Part shown: positions 55,560-64,000 of the stretch, in pieces
How the letters are laid out: each line of letters begins with the position of its first letter
Position numbering within the stretch: the stretch's first letter is position 1
Translations under genes and position numbers: made by a program
Notes under the pieces: model-generated
Database searches by the model: none
Seen by the model: the letters and a program-made list of their open reading frames with translations, nothing else
What the model was told of the DNA's origin: nothing
NCBI GenBank assembly: GCA_038373885.1
Contig: JAWZYV010006126.1
Location: forward strand, 637,501 to 701,500
From: Cheiracanthium punctorium
Taxonomy: Eukaryota > Arthropoda > Arachnida > Araneae > Cheiracanthiidae
Direction: 5' to 3'
DNA length: 64,000 nucleotides

Positions 55560-55745
55560 GGATTACAAAATGAAGCTTTACATCGAAAATAGTGTCTGTA
55601 TAGTTAAAAGTTTTTCTATACGGGAGCACTCAAAATAATTTTAATTCAATACGGTCAATGGCAGTTTAGAGACAGGCATCTATTTTAAGCATATAATACT
55701 ATCCTACAATATGATTAGCTAATAATCCGACGACGATCATGTGCC
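55560..55745 (+). repeat. dispersed repeat family A, partial
   Basis: The TTCTATACGGGAGCACTCAA, then AATACGGTCAATGG, then the GTGCCTCCTTCAAAATTTG order corresponds to the later part of family A. 54907-55559 is unassigned. Confidence 0.45.
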
Positions 55746-56204
55746 TCCTTCAAAATTTGCGCCAAAAGCCGGCGACTTTCGCGATAAATTGCCAAATAGG
55801 GTGCGAAAAAAATGCTTTGAAAAACGAACCGAACTTGGCGATAATTTTATTATTTTACGATATATCGAAAAAGGTATTTACGTATTATCCCGGCGGTCAT
55901 TAACGCCAAACTATTTTTTCCTCAAATTTCCTGGCAAACTGTTGGCAATCGTATTCCGAACCATCAATAATTTCATGTGTCCGGCATTTATCTTGGCGAA
56001 AATGTTGCTCGTCTTGGTGGACCGCCGGGATAATATGTAGTACCTCGAAAAATGTCTAATGTGATTATATTAAGCTATGTCGATTTTTTTTGGGGAATTT
56101 TGAAAAGTCGTTACTCGCACTTTAATTAACTGATTTATTGTATTGTGTTTTGTTAAGGGCTATCTGCCTGGAGGGGGTCTCCGACCGACGAAAATTTGTT
56201 AATG

Positions 56205-56740
56205 CATTAGAACCCAAAACGGGTTAACGTCCTTATGATTTCGGTTATTTGTCTGTTCTGATGTCCACCTATCCAGTGTTCTAACTGCTGTGGATATACA
56301 TCGATTTGTGCGAAATAAATGTTTTTTCTATGTACAGTACCATGTACCATATTGAAAATGGTGTATGTAGCAGTCATAGTTCTTTTACAGGAGAAAAAAA
56401 TCCAATGTATAGCACAGTCTAAAAAACAGAACTAAAAGGGAGGGGGGGTTCAGGGGGGTCTCCCCCTGTATCTGTTGATACAGGAAGGACTGAATCAACA
56501 GTCATTCTTGAAAACATATTTTAGAGATATTCGATTTTTGAAAGAAAACAAAGTTGGCATATATATTACTAAGGCTCTCAAAATGATGCTCTCCATTGAG
56601 AATAACGTCCGTATTATTAATAGTTCTACAGGAGCACTCAAAAGAATTCCCATACTTTGCAGTCTATGGCATTTGAGAGACACTAATACATTTCTAGCAC
56701 AAGACAATGAGTATAAAATTTTTATATTCTTCAGTTAAAC
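56205..56740 (+). repeat. dispersed repeat family A, two partial copies
   Basis: 56205-56400 has ACGTCCTTATGATTTCGG, GTACAGTACCATGTACC and GAAAATGGTGTATGTAG. 56560-56720 repeats the downstream CTACAGGAGCACTCAAAAG and CAGTCTATGG blocks. 55746-56204 is unassigned. Confidence 0.5.
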
Positions 56741-57160
56741 GCTAAAAAAAAATTAAAGCTCTTTTACAGGGTGTCATAAAATTACATTTATAGTGATAAT
56801 ACAACATTTTTTTATCTACGAAATCTCGCCAATTTTAACTAAAATACATCGCAGATTTGGCGCAAAAATATTTTGTATTGGAAAGTGTTTTATAATCTAT
56901 GAGCTTGGCATGATTTATCTTTCTTGATTTTTTAAGGCAACAGATAAATCTTGTAATTCTTTTTTTCTTTAGTTCTTTCTTTCTTTCTTTTTCTTTTTAT
57001 TTCTTTATTTTATTTTTTATTTTTTTGGATAAGACAATTTCTGAAGCTCTATGTAGTGGAACTGTAAATCAGTTGTAGACAACTCATTGAAAGAATATAT
57101 GTATAACTCGGCTGTTCGAGCCTCGTCAATGGGAGACCCCCCTGAACCCCCCTAATTTTT
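56440..57160. repeat. G-run inverted repeat pair
   Basis: GGGTTCAGGGGGGTCTCC (about 56449-56466) and its inverse GGAGACCCCCCTGAACCC (about 57133-57151) face each other about 670 bp apart, with AAAACTAAAA-like tails outside. It could be the ends of an old TIR element that also took in family A sequence; no target duplication was seen. Confidence 0.45.
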
Positions 57161-57187
57161 TAGTTTCATGATTGCCATATTAAAACG

Positions 57188-57668
57188 ATATTAATGGACT
57201 ATGTCATTTTATCTCTCATCTATCGTGTATTTCACCTGGTAACCCCATGTTGAAATTTTCAGGATTGTAACCTATTTATAGAAAAATACATGGGATGCAC
57301 ATTCTACAGCTTAGTAAATATTGTAACAATAGATTATAGCTGTTGTGAACTAATAGTATTTAAATATATGTAAAATATACATGTGGTGTATATTCTACAG
57401 CTTACGAAATATTGTAACAATTGATTAAATCTGTTGTGAACTAATAGTATTTAAATAAACGGATGAAATTTTTAAACAATCATTTTATCAAATAAATGCA
57501 ACCTTACGGAGCTTATAGAAATCGGTGGTTTACGTAACACATGTTAACATTTTCAACGGACATTTATTCTTACTTTTATGTCGCGTTTTCGTAACGCATT
57601 TTCGTGTCTCATTTTTAAGTCACATTTTCAAAAGGGGGTGAGAGATAAAATGACATAGTCATTAATAT
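57188..57668. mobile_element. TIR element of about 480 bp
   Basis: Inverted ends ATTAATGGACTATGTCATTT (57190 on) and, inverted, ATTAATGACTATGTCATTTT (57666 back), similar over about 28 bp through ATCTCTCA. The interior contains a 91-bp tandem duplication (57301-57480). The ends lie in TA-rich sequence, so the target duplication is unreadable. Confidence 0.6.
57301..57480 (+). repeat. 91-bp tandem duplication
   Basis: ATTCTACAGCTTA recurs at 57301 and 57392, and the shared TGTTGTGAACTAATAGTATT follows in both units. Confidence 0.8.
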
Positions 57669-58087
57669 ATTTAATGTGGCTGTTACATGCCTGCATTATT
57701 TAGTCAACTCATTACTTAGGCGAAACTGAATGAGTATTCTAAAGTCAGCAATAAGGACACACACAAGAGTATATTTAACAATACTGTGGAACAAAAAGAC
57801 GGTTCTCAGAAAAAAATTTCAGGAGCATCCAAAAGGGGGGAAATAAAAGAAAGACAGAAAGAAAGGCAGTATCATTATCTTTTTTTTGACTAAAAGCGAA
57901 ACTCGGACAAACGGAGGAGGGGGTATCCAGATCGTTGCATCACCCACCTATGGCCTTTAGAAAATGGATTCCTTACCAGTAATGCTACATTTTTATCTTT
58001 ATTTGAAGAATTAATCCAGAAATAAACAAAATATAGAAAGAAAAGATTGTAGAAGTGCCGAAGCAAAAGAACAGGCTCAGGGTCTGA

Positions 58088-58248
58088 TCAAGGGCGGATT
58101 AAAGGGAGGGGGTCGGAGGAGGCGACCGCCCCTCCCGAGAAAAATGAAATTAATGTAAACAATCCCAACTTACTTCCATAAAATTTATATATATGCATGT
58201 GAATCTTCCATCCAAGCCTCCACCCGCAAAATTGTATTAATCCGTCAG
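58088..58248. mobile_element. possible worn hAT MITE
   Basis: AAGGGCGGATTAAAGGG on the left and the inverse of CACTGACGGATTAAT on the right resemble the termini of the 53846-60250 block. No matching 8-bp duplication. Confidence 0.35.
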
Positions 58249-58249
58249 T

Positions 58250-60110
58250 GGCCGGGTTATTCATTAGGCTGTAGTCTATCTGTCCCGATCATTTCAGGGA
58301 CTTTTCAGTAACAAGTCGGATGAATTTTTTAATGAAGTTGTAATCAAACTTTCAAAATTGCTCAATAGAACGGAAATATTTGTGGCTATTTCTAAAGATG
58401 TTCTCTGGAACGCGAGTTGACCTTCTGCATTTCCCCGAGAGCTGAGATCCACAGAATTAAGATTGTAGGAAAAACGCGCCCCATAATCAATAATAATCCC
58501 CCACGAAACAATAATTTTTATTTAAATATTGGACATAAAGTTATTTTGTTTTGCAGTAAATATGAGGATGGTATTTTAAACGGATGTTGGGCAGCCCCAA
58601 AGTTCTTTTGTTTTGCAGTAAAGGCGGGTGGCTTTGGCGAAATTCGAAGGTGTTCTAGGGTGTAAACCATCTTAAAAGGCTTTTGGTAGTTGGCTTGCTT
58701 TGTTTTTACTTAATTATTTATTTTACATTTTACAATATTTAAACAAAGGCGAATTATTTTTTGAAACAATAATATAGAATGTAAGTCATTTTTTTTATAG
58801 TTGGGGAATCCACTATTGCGATAAATTATCTTATTAATCTCGGAAATTAACCACGTTAAATATAAAAGAATTGATTTTTGTCCGGTCGAAACCACAGGTC
58901 AAGAGCGCGAATGCCAGTACGTTTATTCAAATAAAATAATTAGAACCGAGAGGATCTTTGCACGGTCGGGGCACAAGGCGGTCGGGGTATCCGAGAAGCC
59001 ATAACCCCAGGCAAACTGAATAAAAGAGAATTTTCGGATACTCTTGATCCACAAAGAAACTCACAAATTACTTGTCACATTTAAGATTATTATGTCTTGC
59101 AAAAACATTTGAACGTAATACGATAATGAATGATTTATCCAATTTTTTTATTATTTATTAAATAGATTATTCTATTTAGAAAAGATACAATCCTCTTATA
59201 AAGATTTTTTTGAGCAAAATATTTTATATCATTTTAACGAGGATAAGTTGAAAAGTAATGTGCATATGCTTGTAGAACACTAACGAAATGACCTTTAAAA
59301 GTGTTCCAAGCGGTATGTGGAAGTAACAGTCCCCTGTACAAGCATGTGCAGTTTAAATGCCTTCCGTGTATGCAGTATATTTTGAATGGTGGAGGTATTA
59401 TTGTGCTAGATCTATCTATCCCCAGTTCGATTTCTTATGAATTAACCCATTAAATAAATTAAGAGAAGTTAAAAATATGTAACCTATTATTAGTAAAGAC
59501 CGTCCAGATAATGAAATAATTTTACAAGCATGTATTTTTATAGGGGAAAAATAGTGTTTAAAGGCACAGTTTAAAATACATATTGATTTCGAAGGTTCTA
59601 AAAATTTTACAGAAACAATTATTATTTTATGTGTGTAAACTTGTCTAGTTATATTTTTGCATATGGGAAAGGTGGGAAGTGTTAGAAATTCCAAATATAT
59701 ATCCATGAACATATTCATTAAAAAAAAAAACCTGACTTCTACGAATAAATAACTTTAAACATCGCAGTCTCACTATCTATTTAGCCTCCTCCCCCCTCCA
59801 CTTTATTTTGACGGGCTTTTTTCCGCACACTAATTTACTTGCAGAAATTGATTTGTCTAGTGTTAACTCAAATTTGTTAATTTTGAATCAAGAAAATTCG
59901 TAAAAGTTGTGTTTTATTTTATTATCGCACAAAAGCTATAGATTAGCTCACCCAAGGTGGAGGAAGGGCTGGGATAAACCTTTCGCGAATATAACACGTG
60001 GGACCTTTTAGTTTTGTTTATATCTAATTAGCATTAGTAAAACCATTAATTAGCACTTAACTTAAATTGTAATATAATGAGCACTATTTATGTTCTCATT
60101 TAATTTAGCT
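58250..60110. other. unassigned sequence
   Basis: Nothing recognised. A G+C-richer island at 58885-59000 (CGGTCGGGGCACAAGGCGG) has no tRNA boxes or termini. 57670-58087 also lacks features. Confidence 0.3.
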
Positions 60111-60145
60111 CTACTACTTTAATGTGAAGGTGAACTCCTCCCCCT

Positions 60146-60147
60146 AA

Positions 60148-60178
<31 letters not shown>
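60146..60178. repeat. (AT)n microsatellite
   Basis: AT dinucleotide run of about 33 bases. Confidence 0.9.
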
Positions 60179-60409
60179 GGATGCGTGACTGAGCAGGGGG
60201 CCCCTTGGTAACATTTGCTACGGGCCCCGCGCTGTCTTAATCCGGCACTGCTCAAGGATTAGGATGTACATTTCCAAATAGTATTTAAAATGATGAAGTA
60301 CAGTTGGAAAATGCTTGGCGAAGATTACAGTTGGGGAATGCTTGGCGAAGAAATTCTTGACAAGAGAGAAAAATACGTCACACTAATGAATCTATTTTGC
60401 GCTTCATCT

Positions 60410-60520
60410 ATTTTGATGCGCTTATAATAAATAGCACTTTAGTGCGTATTTAAAATATGAAAGTGTTTCAAATTTTTTCCCCCTTGGTACAAAAATAGAT
60501 CAATACTTAAGGATAGGATT
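60410..60520 (+). mobile_element. Helitron-family fragment
   Basis: Inverse homologue of about 5390-5490 inside the Helitron at 5000-6253: AGCACTTTAGTGCGTATTTA followed by GAAAGTGTTTC. Confidence 0.45.
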
Positions 60521-62281
60521 CTTCTCGCAATTATTTCTCTCGTAAATCAAAACACCTGCAATGCTTGTGAAGGTTGCTGCACAATTCATGTGTTACCGAA
60601 GTGATGATATAAGGATTCAAAGGCGTCGACCAATCGGATTGCATTATTGTCAATTTCTCTTGTTACCATTTGTAATTCTCGCAAATAATGCTGCGGAATG
60701 TAAAACGCTTTTAGAAATTGGTGGGGAAAGTACAGAGTGTTTTCCGCGGTTTTTGTAAAGAAAAGTAACACAAAACAACCATATCCCAAGCAAACTGGAA
60801 GCAAATGTCCATTTCTCTCGCAAGCGTAACACGTGAATCTGAAACACAATGGAAGTCAGAAAGGAAGGAGGGGGGAAGTATAAAGTTGAATATCAGCTCA
60901 TCGATTTTTATTCGCAAGTGAATAGACGTCATTTGGTATCACAACACAATCAGGTTAACAGCTCTGACGCAAAAATTACGCCTTTAGCTTCGAGTACTTG
61001 CTAAATGATATTTTAAAATCACGGTGAGAAACTACGCAATATTTGCTCAAAATAGTGTCTTTCCTAGAACCTCAGATATATTACCTACATAAAAATTAGC
61101 CAAAACCTAATGCTTGTATTCTCTCAATACAGATAGTTCAGTTGAAATCATAGAGATATGAATACATATATATCTATGTATTCATATGTCTACGGTTGGA
61201 ATGCAGAGTGTCTTGAATTAGTACGGAACGTAACGTAACGTGACCGTCAAGTAATATGAAATTAGTAGAATTAAAAGAATGATCTGCATAACAAATTACT
61301 GAAATTAACTTCTGTAGGAACTTCCTTTTTTCCATGAAATAAAAAAATCTTTCGTTTTGGAGCTTTGAGAGGTATTTATTTTTAATGTTAAATATATAAA
61401 ACTGAAACTTAAGCTTTCAATGGGAAATATAATCTTAAGTCAATAATACATATTGTAGACCAACTGTTATATTTATCACTTTTTTGAGACTAACCTTTTT
61501 GGCGGCGATAGTAAGAAATCTTTCCCAAGCAAGATATCTAAAAGCAATGCTTTTTTTGTTATTTGTTTCTTTTTTTCTCGCCAACTTTTGTATTTCCCTT
61601 CAATTCAATTTTTTGAAAAATCATTTTAAATTAAATTCTAGTTTAAATGTCCTTCTTCTTTGCCAAGTGGGTTATAAACAGTTTGGCAACATTTGTATTA
61701 TGTTTATGAGGTAACTCTTGAGATCAGCTGCCATTTGGTTTAAAGAAATCGTAAGGTAAAACTCATTTCTAATCTTATTTTTGGTAAGGTAAAGGTTATA
61801 ACATTAAAGGTATTAAAGGTATAACATTAAAGGTATTTATTTTTAATGTTAAATCATGGCTCACTGGGATGAATACAGGCTGTCCGAAAACCACTTTCTC
61901 CTACAGGATTTTGCGTACGAGTAAATTTTCTCTTCTTCGCCGATTTGTCGCTTTTACCCAACTGTATCACTGTTGCCAACTCTGCCGGAAAAAATGGGCG
62001 TAAAATCAAAACTAAAATATCCAGGAATGGATAACAATATTTTCAAGCCGAGAAAAAAAAAAAAAGCCGTGTTTTGCCGCCTTTTTTTTTCTCTCAGCTC
62101 TCTCGGCGTTTCTTTATTTACTTCCCCCTTCCCACGGATTCCCATAACAAAATATCTTCCGTGTTATGAGGGGGAGGAGGGGGGTCTACTATATTGTGAA
62201 GTTTAAATTTTTATGTACCAATGAGCATGCAAGAACCAAGCAATGTGTAGCTCAGCAACATTCTATCTGATCCAATCTTCG
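60521..62281. other. unassigned sequence
   Basis: Contains a 42-bp imperfect palindrome at 61151-61192 (ATGAATACAT/ATGTATTCAT core) and a 24-bp direct repeat, GGTATTTATTTTTAATGTTA plus flanks, at 61370-61393 and 61831-61854. Otherwise nothing. Confidence 0.4.
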
Positions 62282-62400
62282 GGTTTTGTCTGTTGAAATT
62301 ATGCCTTTTTTTACGAATAAGCCTTATTAGGGGCCGAATGCTTGATACGAAAAGCGAGCGTAGCGAGTCTGGGGTCCTTGGCCCCTAGTATTTGTATATG
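62282..62400 (-). repeat. dispersed repeat, inverse of about 20480-20600
   Basis: The minus strand reads GACTCGCTACGCTCGCTTTT, then GCATTCGGCCCCTAATAAGG, then AAAAAAGGCATAAT, the same order as the plus strand at 20480-20600. Family unknown. 62401-62636 is unassigned. Confidence 0.55.
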
Positions 62401-62639
62401 GAAAGTTCATTTCTGGTATTATTTTTGTAAAATATTGAGGTTTAACTACCAAGAAATAATAACTAAAATTGCTCAAACATGTTTACGTTTTGCCTTTTAA
62501 AGTTTAGAGGTATCTTATTATTAAATCAGTTATTTAATAAGTAAAATGTACAATAAATGTAAAATAAAACATACTTTAGCTACCGCCTGTAACAGAACAC
62601 CTATAATTTACAATATAACGGACATAAGTGCAAAATATA

Positions 62640-64000
62640 CACTGACCTCAAAAAGTTAAGGAACAACCGGTTTTTTACGCCCAATTTGCAAATGAATGAA
62701 TGTAAAAACACCAAATTTTGATGACTTGTGCACAAAACAGTTATATATTGACTGCAACATTGAAGTTTGCATAAGATTCATGCAAAAATGATTTACATAA
62801 AAAAAAAAGCAATCTCTTGGAAAAGTCCATTCTTGGAAAAAAATGATATATCACAGTTTCATGTGGTAAAATGTCATAGAAACATAACCAAAATGAGTTT
62901 TAAAAAGGGATATGCCTACCACTAGCTTGAATGCATTGGCGACATCAACTTCCTATGCTGTCAATTAATTTGTCGGTTATCGAAATAGGAAACGAAGACC
63001 AGACACGGAGTAATCTTTGTTCCAGATCTCCTAAAGACCTTGGAGGTGGACTTAAAACAGCAACCTGTAGACCAAAATAGTCCAAACGATACTCTATCGG
63101 AATCAGGTCTGAAGATTGAGCTGGCCATTCCATTCTTTCTCAAGCAAGACCCTTAAGATATTACTCAACAACTACAACTCGGTGAGGCCGTGCATTATCA
63201 TCCATAAGAATGAAATCATTGCCGATTGAACAGGCATATGGGCGGACATATGGTTTAAGGATCACATCCCGACATCTCACATCAGTTAAATTTCCTCCCT
63301 GAAACACTTGCAGATCAATGTGACCACCGAGTTAGATCCCAGCCAAAACCATTATTCCACCGCCTCGTTAACTGCGTCTTTCAACAGTGTTGGATTGATG
63401 GTATCTGGTATTTTGTTCCCACCAGATCAGCCGACGTCCTGAATCGCTTTCCAGTGTAAATCTGAACTCGTCTGTAAAGAGTACAGAAGCCCATCGCTGT
63501 CTGGTCCAGGAAACGTGTTCTCTTGCCCAAGAAGAGGGCCCTTCTCTGTTGTCCGTTGGAGACACACACAACTGGTCGCCTTTGCATGCAGACCTGCATT
63601 ATGAAGACGCCTTCGCGTTGTACTAGCGGATATTATTCTCCATAATGCTACAGAGTGGTCTACAGCAAGTTGCAATACAGAAATGCTTCTTCTCCTTCGG
63701 GACGAAAGAGCTATAAAACGGACTTCTGCAGGTGCTTTAGCTCGTGGTCGGCCTGGAACATGTCTTCTGGACACAGGAGCTGCGGTTTGATAATGATTTA
63801 AGCGATAATGGACCACACCGCGAGACACATTAACATCCCTAATAGCATCAACCTGTGACAAACCCATTTCCATCCATCCGACAGACCACCATCTTAAAAG
63901 CCAACTCTCATTTCAGCCCGTTGTCATACTCTAGAATGTCAATTCAATGTAGTTTTCAGTATCTTTTGCCGGATTGCTGAGAAAAGTCTCATTAGTGTTA
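62640..64000 (-). mobile_element. Tc1-like element, running off the window
   Basis: The 3' terminus CACTGACCTCAAAAAGTTAA follows a TA at 62638-62639. Transposase remnants on the minus strand fill 62900-63921, and the other terminus lies beyond 64000. A different Tc1 family from copies A and B, by both termini and protein. Confidence 0.75.
62900..63921 (-). pseudogene. Tc1-like transposase pseudogene
   Basis: On the minus strand: LLRWWSVGWMEMGLSQVDA, then VHYRLNHYQTAAPVSRRHVP and GRPRAKAPAEVRFIALSSRR (paired HTH with a GRPR hook). In a shifted frame, WAREHVSWTRQRWASVLFTD then EFRFTLESDSG (first catalytic D). Further on, MEWPAQSSDLIPIEYRLDYF (third catalytic region), SITDKLIDS and CRQCIQASGRHIPF to a TAA at 62900-62902. 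The middle catalytic D region (expected near 63170-63240) is badly worn. At least two frameshifts. I recall this as a very common spider Tc1 family. Confidence 0.8.

Larger units (their letters stand above)
53846..60250. mobile_element. composite hAT-type block, 6.4 kb
   Basis: The left end CAGTGTCGGATTAAC and right end (inverted) CAGTGCCGGATTAAG are flanked by a perfect 8-bp duplication, CTCAAGGA (53838-53845 and 60251-60258). Near both ends GTAGCAAATG and GGGCCCCGCG occur. No hAT transposase was recognised in between. The interior is mostly younger insertions and repeats, so this may be a small element inflated by nesting. Confidence 0.55.

Noticed and set aside
58885..59000. G+C-richer island as a possible RNA gene
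   Set aside because: No tRNA boxes, no closing stems and no match to any RNA I know.

Overview
This window reads as intergenic DNA of an arthropod, most likely a chelicerate and probably a spider. It is A+T-rich, long coding frames are almost absent, and nearly everything I can identify is transposon-derived. The spider suggestion rests on recalled resemblance of the Tc1-type transposases, the Ty3/gypsy Gag fragment and two orphan protein families to proteins common in orb-weaver genomes; it was not checked by a search. I found no intact host protein gene, rRNA gene, functional tRNA gene or CRISPR array. The one long intact coding frame is the 1440-residue Gag-Pol of a Ty3/gypsy LTR retrotransposon on the minus strand (element 20772-26333), whose two 354-bp LTRs differ at four positions by hand count, so it is young.

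Layout. 1-7 kb: a hAT-like MITE remnant, a tRNA-derived SINE, a piggyBac-like MITE containing a very long palindrome, a Helitron with a nested hAT element, and two Tc1/mariner transposase scraps. 8.9-12.3 kb: a decayed Tc1 element invaded by a SINE and a MITE, followed by two MITEs of which the second is inserted at the very edge of the first. 13-20 kb: a hAT fragment, a truncated gypsy integrase and LTR facing an oppositely oriented Gag fragment, a TIR element rich in AAGCTT, a MITE with a 9-bp target duplication and a tandem array with TGACGTCA motifs. 20.8-26.3 kb: the young LTR element. 26.3-32 kb: mostly unassigned, with Helitron-family pieces. 32.3-37.1 kb: a 4.8-kb block bounded by inverted arms of about 465 bp with ATAAT on both flanks; it holds two Helitrons with internal tandem arrays and a broken PIN-nuclease-like gene that stops against the right arm. 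38-46.8 kb: a SINE, a hAT MITE, a conserved-family pseudogene split by a PIF/Harbinger-like MITE, a LINE remnant, a hAT MITE made of CGGGCT repeats, and a nearly complete Tc1 element spoiled by only two TGA codons. 47-53.3 kb: tandem repeats and two more Helitrons. 53.8-60.3 kb: a block framed by hAT-type ends and a perfect 8-bp target duplication, with a mariner copy and other repeats nested in it. 62.6 kb to the end: a decayed Tc1 element running off the window.

How the parts relate. The window is a record of nested insertions. Several insertions can be dated relative to one another, because a target duplication, a sister copy or a broken reading frame gives the empty site. The less ordinary signals are MITE families built from arrays of CG-containing hexamers, Helitrons that carry tandem arrays (one with repeated CTCF-core-like motifs), and the long-armed block with the PIN-like gene.
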